DNA from: Limnephilus marmoratus
Lineage: Eukaryota; Arthropoda; Insecta; Trichoptera; Limnephilidae
Assembly: GCA_917880885.1 (NCBI GenBank)
Contig: OU862917.1
Coordinates: forward strand, 24,974,104 to 25,038,103
Reading direction: 5' to 3'
Length of the DNA: 64,000 nucleotides
A program made the translations under genes and the position numbers. How positions within the stretch are numbered: the first letter of the stretch is position 1; each line of letters opens with the position of its first letter. Below are positions 1 to 10,875 of the stretch, piece by piece. The notes beneath the pieces are model-generated. The model was not told the origin of the DNA. It made no database searches and saw nothing but the letters and a program-made list of their open reading frames with translations.

Positions 1-700
1 GTTTTCTCCTTCCAAATTAGGTTACTTATAAAGCCGCACAAAACCAATTATTATTGACAGGATCCCAATTGCTTTTAAAGGTACCAGCCTTTGATGGTCA
101 AAGATATTATATTTTATTGGTGGAAGAAAAAAGTAAGCATTTCTTATTTTATACCCTAAATTTTTGCCACGTTCTTCTCACGTAACGCAAATCATATGAT
201 AGAGCTTATTCCTTCTTCCTTTAAGGACCTTGGCTTCTTTCAGGCGTACTGTTACAAATAAGATACTTATGTGATTATCCGTCTTCTTATTGTTTATATC
301 CGATTACGGAAAGGGGATTTGTTACGCATCTTAGGTTTCGTCATTAATCTACCCTTTTTATATACACCAGTTTGTCATGTGTTTTGTTTTTCCATATAAT
401 ATGCATTTCTTCTATATACTCGCATGTATTCATTTTCTCAGTGAGAAAGTGATTACTCTCAAAAACACTTCTGACATAATTTTTTTTAAATGTTTTCTTT
501 ATCACTGTTAGATGTGTCAAAAACAAATAGATGCGTTTTTTAGTTACGGTGATACCTTTGTTAAAAAAAATGTATTTAAAACTATATTCTCTATTTATCT
601 ACTATTACCGACAAACCAAAAAAAATACCTATGGAAAACCAATTTGAATGTTAAGAAATTTAAAATTTAAAATTTAATTTCATAAAATAAACAAAAAAGA
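1..700. other. AT-rich sequence without a recognisable gene
   Basis: I see only short reading frames with no family resemblance, no tail of a known LINE and no clear inverted repeat. It ends where the fold-back repeat at 706 begins. Confidence 0.5.
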
Positions 701-705
701 CAATT

Positions 706-954
706 TTCGTTATTTGTTTTTGGGGTGTAATGCCGTGTTGCGCTACCTCCTTCTTTATCCAACGTTTCGGACAGCTTTGTAGTGTCCATCATGAGGGCAA
801 CTCCGGTAAATGTGATGGATCTGCCGGATCTGCCCTGATGATGGACACTGCAACGCTGTCCGAAACGTTGGCTAAAGAAGGAGGTAGCGCAACACGGCAT
901 TACACCCCAAAAACAAATAACGAAAATACTTTTGGCCGTGAAAATCTTAAAACG
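706..954. mobile_element. Fold-back element family A, copy 1 (hammerhead-bearing palindrome)
   Basis: The left arm (about 706-800) and right arm (about 830-918) are inverted copies of each other. Both contain the GTTGCGCTACCTCCTTC block and the AACGTTTCGGACAGC block. The right side continues beyond the palindrome to about 954 in a segment shared with copy 2 (ending GGCCGTGAAAATCT). Each arm carries a hammerhead-like motif reading outward. The right-arm motif is intact; in the left arm the core reads CTCATGA instead of CTGATGA. A truncated third copy lies at 16482-16575. It is non-coding. The family is inferred to be a retroelement derivative related to Penelope terminal repeats. Confidence 0.7.
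828..875 (+). ncRNA. Hammerhead ribozyme-like motif, family A copy 1
   Basis: CTGATGA lies at 835-841, followed by one unpaired base. A hairpin closed by GGACA/TGTCC runs 843-861, then GAAA at 862-865. ACGT (865-868) is self-complementary and would form stem III between two molecules. The H17 equivalent is T869, giving a predicted cut after 869. GGC 870-872 can pair with GCC 832-834 as the base of stem I. All conserved core bases (C3 U4 G5 A6 N7 G8 A9, G12 A13 A14) are present. The extra base between A9 and stem II is a deviation from the textbook core, so activity is inferred, not shown. Confidence 0.6.
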
Positions 955-2632
955 TAACAAAAAAGACAATATTTACGTCGCAGTTTTAAAAAATGTAGAA
1001 ATCATATTATTCCTGGCATCATCCCATCAGACGAAAAGATTTACGTTTTTTTACAGAAATAATATTTTAGCAACCCGACTAGTAAGTGTGGAAACAAGCG
1101 TTACACTATTAAAGGGATATTTTTTGACTTCAAAAGACCTTTTGTAAGGGTTTCATCGTTTTTCTTTAACTTCCCAAATGGCCCTGTCGGCGATTTAATG
1201 CATTTTGGTGCATCCCCTCTGGGAGACTGGCTTTCTCTTTCGATAAGCCGCTGATAACTTTAATCGAAGGCCATAATTCAGGCCCAAGGCAAGTCGTTTG
1301 AGCAGCCTTTTCTTGGGGGTTTCGAAATCAACCCTCCCGAGTCACCCTTAGCAGCTGTGCCTTTTGTAAATCGCCAACCCCGCCCTTGCTACGCCCATGG
1401 ATTTAAGCCGGCAGAGCCTTTTGTTTTTTCAGGAAACGGAAAATAATAGTTTTTTTCCGTTATTTTGATAAGGAGCTTACATTAAAGTTTAGATTTATAA
1501 ATAGAATGAAAAGGTGGAAACTCAATCAAAAAATTTCCGATGTAATTTCAGTAATTATGTTAATTTCCACATGGGTCTAATTTATTGAAAGTAGTTGAAA
1601 TGTACCTGCTCTTTCGTGAAACGTTTTTCTCAAACTTTCCAAATCTTTATCTTAATATCTTTCTTTCGTATAAATTGTGAAGTTTCATTATCACAGTAAG
1701 GACGTGGGTTTCTAAAAATTCCTCACCACCAAAAACAATGTGAATTAACTATATAGTGTACTATGATCCCCAGAGTTGATTGTACTTTAGGTATTCCTAA
1801 TTTTTCGCTAGTGGAACGCGCATTATTTTTGTGTTCAGTCCATTCGAGTTATTCATTCCAAACATTATAATTCATTATCTAATTTTTGCGTTGAAAAAAC
1901 TAGATATGTGTTTGCTTTGTATTCGTCAGCTCCTTAAAAATCTGCGCCCACGATACGTAAAAAACGCGCTGTAATGGCGGATTTCTTCGTATTCATGCTA
2001 ATTATTTGATTTTTATGAAATATACGTCCATCAAGTGAACACCATTTAATATGCTACATGGACAGTCGCGGATAACGCTCCAAAACATGAAAAAGTTCTT
2101 CCAATTATTCTTCAAAATCAGCAAATCAGTTGTAAGTATTGTAGGAAACTGTATTTGTGGCAATAAAACGCCCCGGCCATACCGGATTTAAAACTAGTGT
2201 TAATGTTAAAATAAACATGGGACGGCCCTTTATCATCACTGAAATAAGTTATGCGGTTTAAAAATAGCGCGGTCTTGTTTTTTTAAAAGTCACATATTTT
2301 ATTTTTTATGTGCGAAAAGCTTTCACTCTTATTGGGCTTTTATCATGGCGGCATCTTTACACATTTTCGCGGCATCATTTTCCTCTTTTCGAGTTTAATA
2401 TCAAGATTACAACTAAAGAACACTCAGAATTTATGAAGGAAGATCAGAATCTCTATTCAATGTGTCGAAATAAAATCCCCAGAGACGAAAAAGATTATCT
2501 CGATTTTTCTGGCAGACTAATTTAATGATGAATTTTTAGTACTTACTTAAATTAAAATATTTTGTTTGTAGGTCCATTATAAATATAAACTTTTAAGTTA
2601 AGCGTACTCTATTTTGAGTATAGTATGTTTTC
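955..2632. other. Unassigned sequence with a GC-richer patch
   Basis: No gene recognised. A GC-richer patch at about 1165-1435 has no long open frame and no splice-flanked exon that I can defend; it may be an old transposon fragment. The rest is AT-rich. Confidence 0.4.
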
Positions 2633-3482
2633 TATGCAAAATTTTGTCCTTGTATAGAACCAAAAAACCTATTCAGTTTGATTATAAACTAAATAGTGTT
2701 TGTCTATCTACTGTCACATCTATCAAGGACCTTGGGGTCACTCTAGACTGCAAACTATCTTTCCGTGATCACATTAATAATATCGTAAATATATCACTTA
2801 AACTACTCGGCTTCAAACATATAAGTACACTTAAAACTCTTTACTGTTCGCTGGTTCGCCCTCACCTTGAATATGCTAGTGTCATTTGGTCTCCTTTCTA
2901 TGCCGTCCACATTTGTCATATCGATTCCGTACAACATCGTTTCCTAAGAGGAATTGCTTGGAGGTTGGGTCTTGAAAGAGGCAAGTACTCATATGATGAA
3001 ATTGAACACATTTTAAACATGTCTTCTTTAGAAAAACGTAGAAAGGACTCTGATCTAATTTGCATATTTAAAATTATCAACAGTATTACTGATACACCTG
3101 CGTTGTTACAACTCATCCAGTTTAACATCCCTTCCCGTAGACTTCGAAATAATGAATTGCTGTTCCTCAATCAACATTCTACTAATTATTATATTATTCT
3201 ACCATTCTCCCTTTTCCAGAATGTCGAGACTTGTCAACGCAAGTCAAAGCATTGATTTTTTTTGGTGTAAAACTAAATGACTTTCGCCAGTCGATACGCA
3301 ATATTTAAATGCTTCTTCATGCTTTGACTTGTAGTGTCTCTATATGTACTTTTTATATTTTATATTGTCATTGCTATTAATTTATATGTGCTCTCCCTTC
3401 ACTGTCATCTCTGTTTTTTTTTCGTGTTATTATTATGTTTTTAATGGACTGTTGTCCGTAAATTAATAAATAAATAAATAAG
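2633..3482 (+). pseudogene. 5'-truncated Jockey-like non-LTR retrotransposon (LINE), 3' end
   Basis: The frame from about 2640 encodes the C-terminal part of a reverse transcriptase after the catalytic core. It carries the typical IKDLGVTLDCKLSF block and then CSLVRPHLEYASVIWSP, which follow the YADD region in Jockey-type elements. The catalytic YxDD part is absent through 5' truncation. Near the end the frame shifts around 3180-3200: homologous residues (MSRLVNASQSIDFFG) continue in another frame when compared with the copy at 43296-43682. The 3' UTR ends in AATTAATAAATAAATAAATA at 3463-3482, the target-primed reverse-transcription tail. The same family occurs at 42460-43682. It is dead. Confidence 0.85.
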
Positions 3483-3671
3483 TAGTAATTTGAATTTAAA
3501 AATTACATTACGAGTATTTCGGCGGTGGGTTTCTCGCTTAAAATTACGGTAACTGCGGTATTTTATTCGTTAATACTTAATATTAAATTATGAATACTTA
3601 TAATAAGTTATAAAGCGCTATTTTTTGTCAATTAATATGTCCAGCGCTAAATCTCTAAATAATCAATCTAA

Positions 3672-4319
3672 GGCTGTCTTTAGATACGTAATTTTTTTTC
3701 TTACGTTAGCGATTTATGACCAAATTACCGTTGTAAATGACACCAAATGTCATTTACCGTAATTAATCGCAAGTTATAGAACTTCCTGCGGTCTCTCGGA
3801 TTATCAATTCAAAGTTTGATAAGTTGAGACGATTACCGTAAGAAATGGTACCAAACTCTTCTGATTCCAAAAATCCAAGACACATCATTCATTTTTTAGG
3901 TGGAAAAAAGCTTTTTGAAAATCGGCATCCTTCTATTTATCAGTCCAATTCTTTCTAATCTCAATGCTTCTGTTAATAACTTAACGTATTTGAATTTGAA
4001 GTCGGTTACTGTCATGTAGCTGTCATTCGTATAAAATAAAGAACTCGATTAATTTCCACCACTAACGGAACAAAAGCGCATGGAGAATTGTTTCTCTCAA
4101 GTCAACTTCTATACCAACTGATTCCAACACTTTATTTGGACAAAATCGCGTAAATTTGACAACAGCAAATCGTTGTTGACATGAAGCCATCTTACCGCTA
4201 ATAAAATTGTGCATAAATTCCGTGAGCTTTATTTACCTTAAGTATGTAAACGCTCCTGCGAGTAACTTATCAAAATCTTACGTACGTCGTAAATTTTGCT
4301 TACGAATGTAAAGGCAGCC
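3672..4319. mobile_element. Non-coding TIR transposon (possible Harbinger-type)
   Basis: The left end starts GGCTGTCTTTAGATACGTAA and the right end, reverse-complemented, starts GGCTGCCTTTACATTCGTAA. That is about 20 bp of terminal inverted repeat with three mismatches over 648 bp. The left flank is TAA and the right flank is GTT, so a target duplication is not preserved. Harbinger is suggested only by the GGCTG start and the TAA flank. Inside there is a small palindrome of AAATGACA/TGTCATTT near 3740-3765 but no transposase. Confidence 0.55.
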
Positions 4320-5396
4320 GTTATATTATTTAAACCATTCACCCTAGATCTAGATAAAAGTTTCAAGACGGATATAATTATAATAATAGTTGGATATATC
4401 ACTTATACTCGAAATATCACTTCAAGGACGCTGTACAAATATGACTCTAGGTTCTATCTAATTATATGTACAAACACATGCCCTTTTTTATGCTCCAAAA
4501 GCGAGGACTTCCGCCTAGCGACTCAACTGCTTAACTAACGATTCTGCATTGACCATCGACAATTTCAACCTCACTTACAGACAATTCTGCAGCTATCCTT
4601 TGATGCGTGTCACAAAATAGTAAAATTGCCTCTATGCCTTTTTATACTTACGTGTTCCTAAATTTTGTAATTTTCTCCGTGAAATGTTGGTGATTAATCA
4701 TTTTATGGAGAACGTAACAAACAAATAACATATGGAAAACATAATTTTTGCCCTTAACAATGTTTTCACAAAAGTGTTTTGAGGATAATTCATTGGTCTT
4801 TTAATAATCAGGAAATAGAACAATGGGCCGGAAAATAAAATCCAATATCTTCAGTATGCCTTTAGTAAACGTCTTGAGTGAATAAATCTACGAGTTTGCT
4901 TCTGGTTGCTTAATGTCGCCACCTTTCTTAATTTAAGCCATTTCCTTGTTACTGTATCTATTTATTTATTTAAATCCTCCAGATTTAATGCCTTCCTTGT
5001 ATTTAAGATAAACTGCGCAGTAAACTGCTTTAGTAGAATGGTCCCAATATGACCGGACCATTTTTTATCCAAGGGTTTAGAGGCGAAAGGAGTTCAGTGT
5101 GTTTTGCGGAGTTGCACGCTTTAGGAGGAAAATCGACTGTACGTGTTCCTGAAAGGGGTGCCTGAATGATAGTTTATCTTTGTGTATTAAGGAAATTTAT
5201 CGTAGGAAGATTCTTGCCTTAAATTAATGGGCTTCTGTAAAAAGCTGCCATGGGTAAATTTATCTTTTCTTTGAATAGAATATAAGTGGGCTGGCTACTC
5301 GTTTTTATTTGTTGCTCATTTATAGTTTGCTAGTTAATTTGTAATTTTTCTATAATCGTTTCCTAAACAATGAGTTTAGTGAATACGTTATAGCAA
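4320..5396. other. Unassigned AT-rich sequence
   Basis: I see no family similarity, no tail of a LINE and no clear repeats. Short frames here have no recognisable domain. Confidence 0.4.
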
Positions 5397-6258
5397 TAGG
5401 CCACTTGCATGGACTTCATAACGACTTGGAAAAAATCGTGTGGATAGAGTTTTTTACTAAGATTACGAAAATGTTAGTAAAAAGTTTTAGAAACGTACAG
5501 TTTTTTTATTTTTAAATAAATAAATCCATTATTTGTGCTCGTGACGTCACTACATGAAAATGTCCCGTCGCCGAAAATGTTCCTATTAATTTTATAAAAT
5601 TCCACACTGATTTATTTTTTTATATGGCATCACTTTGATTTCAGGCGAATTTTTGAATTCGTTCACTAGATTTATTGTTTGTTCTCTGCGAACTTATCAT
5701 TTGGTTTGATTTTTTGACAAATGTTCTGAAGAGAACCCCGTACAATTAATGGGTATGGGGTTCTCTTCAGAACATGAAGAGGATGTCGGTACATGTTTTA
5801 GAGGTACAATGATTATGGTGCTGATTTTAACAAAATAAAATTTTATGATATTCTTATTATTATTACAATTTACAAGTTCAAGTATATTACATTGAATTTA
5901 GTAATATAGACGCTGTACATTATAATGATTTATGATCAATAAGATGGATCAAGGAAAAAAATATTTATGAGATGTAATATTTTTGGTATGCCTCGTTATT
6001 CTCCTGTGCCATTCGTGTGGAAAACGTTCTTTTTTTTAAAATGATTTTCGGCTATGTAATTATCGTTTTTTCACACCTATAAAATGATGTCCCGTCTTTC
6101 CGGTTTATAAAAAATGGTCTAATTTTTCGTATTGAAATTTTCAAAAAATCCCCAGGGTTTCAAAAATACGATTAAAAAAAAAAAAAAATACAGAATGTCT
6201 TAGAATATTTGCCTAAACCGGAAAAAAAATTAAAAAAATGTGATGCAAGTGGCCTATT
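5397..6258. mobile_element. Non-coding TIR element, AATAGGCCACTTGCAT ends
   Basis: The left end reads AATAGGCCACTTGCAT and the right end is its reverse complement (ATGCAAGTGGCCTATT). The ends can be drawn as TA duplication plus GGCCACTTGCAT, but this is ambiguous because the flanking bases are part of the symmetry. A long hairpin lies inside (5732-5774). There is no coding capacity. A diverged partial copy in the opposite orientation begins at about 47518: its end TATAGGTCTCTTACATAA and the internal GATTTTTTGAAAATTTCAA block match this element. Confidence 0.55.
5732..5774. repeat. Long hairpin inside the TIR element
   Basis: TGTTCTGAAGAGAACCCC and its reverse complement GGGGTTCTCTTCAGAACA flank a short loop, a near-perfect stem of about 18-20 bp. 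Confidence 0.75.
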
Positions 6259-6278
6259 GGAAATATAATTTTTATATA

Positions 6279-7176
6279 TTAGGTCCTTACGTATGGAATT
6301 GGCGTTTTGTATGGGAGGAACAAAAAGTCGATTTTTTTAAATATAATATATTTATTTAATCAAAGGATGTACCATTGCTATCTGTGCACTTTTGCCATCT
6401 CATAGGTAGTTCATCGATCCCTTTACTAAAAAAAACCATTCGGACGGGAATCAATAAAATCTTTGAAGGCGGTTTCCAAATTTCGAAAAAAATGATAAGC
6501 AGTTGGGGCAAGGTCCGGAGTCTCGGTGGACGTCTTAGACATTCCAATAGAAGCTCCTCTAATTGGTAGCCGTCTGTTGTGCAGTGTGTGGTCTAGCGTT
6601 CTAAAGCGCGTTTGTTGATTTGCTTCACTCAATTCGTGAGGTACCCACCTTTCAAGCTTTTTCACCTTCCCAATTTGCTTCAAGTGGATTAAAACAGTTT
6701 TATCACTAACACCGCAGCCTGCAGCTAACTCGGACGTGGTTTGCGATGGATTCGCTTCCACAATAGCCTTCAATTCTTCATTATCAACTTTGGTCTCCGG
6801 CCGTCCACGGGGCTTGTTCTGCAGGTTGAAATTTCCAGAACGAAAACGTTGGAACAAAAAAAGGACTGTGCTTTCTTTTGCGGCACTGTCGCCATACACA
6901 TCATTAATCCTTCGCGCCGGTTCTGCAGCACTGGTGCCACGGTGGAACTCGTACTCGTAAATAACGCGATATTTCCAGTTTTCCATTTTGTCAACTAAGT
7001 GACGCAAAGAAAAAAAAACAATTAAGGAAAAAACAAATGAATCTTAATTTTCGAAACACAAATACATGAGTAAATAGCTGTATAAATTTGAATTTGGAAT
7101 TCCTAACCAAAGAGAAGATATTTGAGAACAAAGTTGCCCGTACGGCAAAATGCCAATTTCGTATGTAAGGACCTAA
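6279..7176 (-). mobile_element. Internally deleted mariner element
   Basis: The ends are TTAGGTCCTTACGTATG at 6279 and its near-perfect inverted partner ending GTAAGGACCTAA at 7176, flanked by TA duplications at 6277-6278 and 7177-7178. At 898 bp it is clearly shorter than the roughly 1.3 kb usual for mariner. The missing piece is within the transposase gene (see 6426-7007). Clear TIRs and TA duplications show a real cut-and-paste insertion, now non-autonomous. Confidence 0.9.
6426..7007 (-). pseudogene. Mariner transposase with internal deletion
   Basis: The minus-strand frame gives a 193-residue product. The N-terminal half has the paired helix-turn-helix DNA-binding region: an SAAEPARRINDVYG part, then TTSELAAGCGVSDKTVLIHL, followed by the mariner signature WVPHEL at about residues 122-127. 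Directly after this comes the DE/DD-fold end, PDLAPTAYHFFRNL, near the C-terminus. Roughly the middle third, holding the first two catalytic aspartates, is missing, although the frame stays open. In mariner the third catalytic residue lies in the PDLAP motif, which is kept. The product could bind DNA but not catalyse transposition. Confidence 0.88.
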
Positions 7177-7208
7177 TATAACCATTCCCAATTATACAAC
7201 CATTTCCA

Positions 7209-7648
7209 ATTTGGGAGGCGGATATGGGTACCACCGCCCCGGGAACCATTTGTTGGATAACCAACACCTCTACCGTAGGCCACCCCAAGTGCTTCGCTAC
7301 GTTTGGTGACTTAGCAGGGGTGCCCGGTTCATGGGGTGTGGTTTGTCCAGGTCCTGGTGGCGGATGCGTCCGCCCACCTGCTGCGTGGCGGGCCGGATCG
7401 AGAGGTTGAGGATGGCCTTTTGAACTTTCCAGCCGGACTATCTCGACCCATCGCCTTGCACCGCAGTTGCAGAGATGGATTCATACGTCCGTCACTACTG
7501 GACACACTGACCCCCAGATTTCTACCCGCCCTCGTACCTTTTTCCTTCCTAGAACTTCTTATTCTTCCCTTCCTTAAAAAGACCCTCCACACAGCATCTC
7601 CTAAGATGACATAGGCCCTGAAAGAAATTATTTTCCTCAGGGCCTCGT
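7209..7648 (+). mobile_element. LINE-tailed non-autonomous repeat (repeat R), copy 1
   Basis: It begins TTTGGGAGGCGG, contains the shared block CCAACACCTCTRCCRTAGGY, and ends in a hairpin tail GGCCCTGA..TTTTCCTCAGGGCC. The 3' 100 bp matches the end of the LINE at 24420-25078, including AAAAAGACCCTCCACA. The 5' 300 bp is not in that LINE. Further copies are at 29537-29632 (minus, 3' part only), 34619-35008, 35927-36263, 59330-59620 and 63380-63792. Short frames here are by-products. It is probably a SINE-like or deletion derivative mobilised by that LINE. Confidence 0.75.
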
Positions 7649-8039
7649 TTGATTAAACCTTGAAGTGTTATCAAGATAAAAATGCTGAAAATTGTATTTG
7701 TCTTCGAAAGATGCTCAATTTATTGATTTTAATACTAAAATCTTTTTTATTATTATGCAGGCTAAATAATTATAACCTTTTTTTTACTTGAATTCTTATA
7801 GGATCTTCCGAACTTTGACAGTAACTGTTGTGTAACGCTATCAACTGTTGATAGCGGCCATATTGTTGAAGCGAAATCTGTTTTGGCGAATCACCAATGA
7901 CGATATAGCGTTCACCGACGATATAGCGTTCACGGACGATATGGCGAATCACCATGGACGATATAGTTCAACAACGCGTGCATATGATAAAATTGTTTAA
8001 AATTTAATAAATTATAAAAAAATTCATTTTACAAATGAA
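7649..8039. other. AT-rich spacer with a small tandem repeat
   Basis: No gene. About 7886-7965 holds roughly four degenerate units of ACGATATAGCGTTCACCG, period about 18-20 bp. Confidence 0.55.
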
Positions 8040-8770
8040 TATTCTTACCTTGGCATAATAGTAGCCAATAACTTTAAATGGGATAAACAAATGATCAAAA
8101 TTTGTAACCAGCTCCGATGTTTGGCGAGTAATTTTTATAAATTAAAATTTGTGTTGCCTCGATGCACTCTCAAACTTATATATCATTCTATGGTCAAATC
8201 CATACTTAGGTATGGAATTCGAACTTGGAGACACTCGAGCAAAATTAATATTAAATACATTAAAAATTTACAAACTGCTATAATTAAAAAAATTGTTAAA
8301 CCTAGCCTTTACAAACAAAGAAACAACTTAAAATTACTGTATGGGTCTGAGGGCCTATTTACAATTAAAGGGCTTCTCCAGTGCATTATAATTATGGATA
8401 ATTCGGGAGAAAGCGCGTATAAAAAGTTATTGGTGCATAGCCATACAACAAGATTTACCGAAAACGAAGGCCTAAAAATACCAAGAATATGAAATAAGTA
8501 TGGTAGCAGAACGCTCGAATATATGATACCTTTGATTTATAAATTGAATCAAAACATTAATTTAAAAAATATTGAGGAACCCTGCCCTAAACTGACAAAA
8601 AAGTGGTTAATAAATGAACAACACATTTATCTATCCTAAATCTTATATTAGGTATTAATATTGTAACTTAAGCTAATTGTGTTATGTAATAATATTAAAT
8701 GGTAGAACCTACAGACAAGCCGATCTGTCACAGCTTTGCGGGACTACCCATATCTTTTTTTGTATTAGAT
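8040..8770 (+). pseudogene. 5'-truncated Kiri/Daphne-like LINE, 3' end
   Basis: The frame from about 8043 begins LGIIVANNFKWDKQM and continues through VKSILRYGIRTW, the post-YADD part of a reverse transcriptase of the type also seen at 36655-38560 (there QSILTYGISVWGG). A TGA interrupts the frame at 8490-8492, but the homologous C-terminus continues to about 8638. The downstream 3' UTR includes CTACAGACAAGCCGATCTGT. The catalytic region is missing. The clade name is inferred from the arrangement and sequence flavour, not from a search. Confidence 0.7.
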
Positions 8771-8779
8771 GTAATTATA

Positions 8780-9614
8780 TTCAATTTATATTCAATTTAT
8801 CTATCATTAGCTGGGGATCTGCATACAAAACTAATCTTTCCCCAATTGAAGTTGTGCAGAGGCTAATAATTAAAATCATATTAAAAAAAAACCTTCTGAG
8901 TACCCAACGGATCAATTTTATTTAAGGAATTGCAAGTACCATCTTTCAAAGATCTATACGATAGAAATGCATCGATTCAAATTATGAAAGAAAAAGAAAA
9001 GTATCAATTTATAACTGAAAACCGTACTAGACATAAATATATGTTTTCATGCCCAAAATTAAACACTTCCTTCGCACAAAATTATTATACTTATCAAGGA
9101 AGACTTATTTTCAACCGATTACCGGATGAAATTAGAAAAATTTATGATAAAATCCAATTAATAAACACTGTTAAAAAATATTTTAAAGATAATCTCAAAA
9201 AAAAAAAGTTTCCGACTAATCTAATCTCAAGAATAACTACTTATAACTCAGTTTCCAAGTGATACTCTGTTCTTCAAATAAGTTAAATTTGGTATCGTTT
9301 TTAGCAACTAATTACAATAATTCTAGATACATTATCCAAATAGTAAAATTGTTTTGATAGTAGATAAATACTTATAATTATATATCACCGAACTTACAAC
9401 TTATTGTTTTTTACATTCACATTGTAATTTAAGAACTTAAATATAGATTAGAAAATGTACACTACTCTTCCAGACACAAGCTAACGCTTCCATGGAAGAG
9501 TGGTATTAACATATTTGAATATGAACGTGTAAGCAAATTAATACATCATCTGTAATGTACATTATATTTTATATGCTAAAAAAAAAAAAAAAATAATAAT
9601 AAATAAATTTAAAA
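8780..9614 (+). pseudogene. Second Kiri/Daphne-like LINE 3' end
   Basis: A frame with LSIISWGSAYKTNLSPIE (about 8800-8850) corresponds to the ISVWGGAADTYLNPLK block of the LINE at 36655-38560. After a shift the tail continues at 8930-9262 with NYYTYQGRLIFNRLPDEIRK. The 3' UTR carries an imperfect hairpin around CTCTTCCAGACACAAGC..CCATGGAAGAGTGG. It ends in an A-rich tail at 9579-9614 with AATAATAATAAATAAAT. It is broken by at least one frameshift and lacks the catalytic core. Confidence 0.7.
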
Positions 9615-9649
9615 AAAAATCGTTTACAATTGTTTATAATCGTTCAATG

Positions 9650-9950
9650 ATAAAATCTCCGTTAGACTTTTTCTTGTGGGGTTTTCTTAAGTCGCAAGTC
9701 TATACGAATAAGCCACAAACCATAGCGGCCGTCAAAGCCAACATAACCCATGCCATTGGTCAAATTCAGCCTGATTTATCCGCCAAAGTCATTTCGGAAG
9801 CGCGCCACCCAGTGAAGCCGTGGCGGACATGTGAAGATGTTATATTCCATAATAATGGCGTTGAAAGGCATTTCAAACGAATAAAAAAATTCGATGATAT
9901 CTCACACACACTTTGTTTTATTTAAATTTAAAGATAGGAAGAGCTTAATG
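9650..9950 (+). pseudogene. Tc1/mariner-superfamily transposase, C-terminal remnant
   Basis: The frame includes SPLDFFLWGFLKSQVYTNKP then TIAAVKANITHAIGQIQPDL, the end of an IS630-Tc1-mariner transposase just after the PDL-type catalytic motif, and finishes near DVIFHNN. It begins right behind the LINE tail, so its 5' part was lost before or during that junction. The end (GHL-x-DVIF-x-N) resembles the end of the element at 55452-56204. No TIR was found at this copy. Non-functional. Confidence 0.75.
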
Positions 9951-10768
9951 AAAGACCCTATATTTGCCTGCATGTGAAACGGTAAATGGCGCATGGTAGA
10001 TATTATTCTTCTTTATGGGATACGAAAATGCCCAGGGCCAGTCGCATTAGGGAACCTTCAATGGGTAGAATGTTGTGATGAAGATACTTAAGGAAATGAC
10101 CGAAATGTAAGGCAGGGGAAGGTACTACGCATAATATGTATCTAATCATCTAACATATTATCTGATTATTTTAATTATTATTCAAAATATTTACAGTGAT
10201 TCAAGACTTTAACGTTAAGATGTCTAACAGCTGGTGGAGAACATATAGAATAAAAAAATTATTACTTACAGACTTCCTCGTGTATGTACATCAATTTTTT
10301 TTATTAAAATAACAAAAATCCTTGACCATTAATAAGCCTAATAATTATAAAATCACTCACTAATTTGTGTACTTTGCTGGAATATGATCCTTTATGCAGT
10401 ACTCATATTTATTTAATAATTTTATTTAGTTTATCTTTATTCTTGAATTTATCGATCCATTCAAGTTTTCTACGAAGAATGATATGTACGAATTAAAAAC
10501 GGAATGGATTTACAAGAAAGAAGAGGTGACTGAAAAAAAAAATTCAATAGAAAGCTTGGTAACGTGGATAACCATTATAACACATTATATCGGCATAACT
10601 TAAGGGTTAATAGTTTTAGATAAAAATGTCAAATTAGAGATTGATAAAATATAATTACTAAAATTATTTGTTTGAAAGGGAGGGTGGACAGTATTTAACG
10701 TACGGTAATAAATTGTGTGAAGTCATTACGAGGTGATTAAATAGAACTTTGAAGAAATTACCATGCAA
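9951..10768. other. Unassigned AT-rich sequence
   Basis: No gene, LINE tail or inverted repeat recognised. Confidence 0.4.
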
Positions 10769-10875
10769 TTTTTTTTTTTTTTTTTTTTTTTAATTCCTTT
10801 ATTTTTCCCATATTTTACAATTTATATTTACATATTTTGAAAATCATAACAATAATAAGTTGGAAGTATTAAACC
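10769..10875 (-). mobile_element. Poly(T) tract, possible minus-strand retroelement tail
   Basis: A run of more than 20 T at about 10769-10791 is followed by TAATTCCTTTATTTTTCCC. On the minus strand this reads as an AATAAA signal followed by poly(A). The body is not recognisable. Confidence 0.35.

Noticed and set aside
667..969. ORFs on both strands with MPCCATSFF starts, also at 14237-14494
   Set aside because: They are translations of the inverted arms of family A; the frame is not conserved between copies.
5700..5780. Rho-independent-like terminator hairpin
   Set aside because: Eukaryotic DNA inside a transposon; the hairpin is an element feature, not a terminator.
7329..7614. ORFs on both strands in repeat R
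   Set aside because: Not conserved in the other copies of R; GC-rich non-coding sequence stays open by chance.
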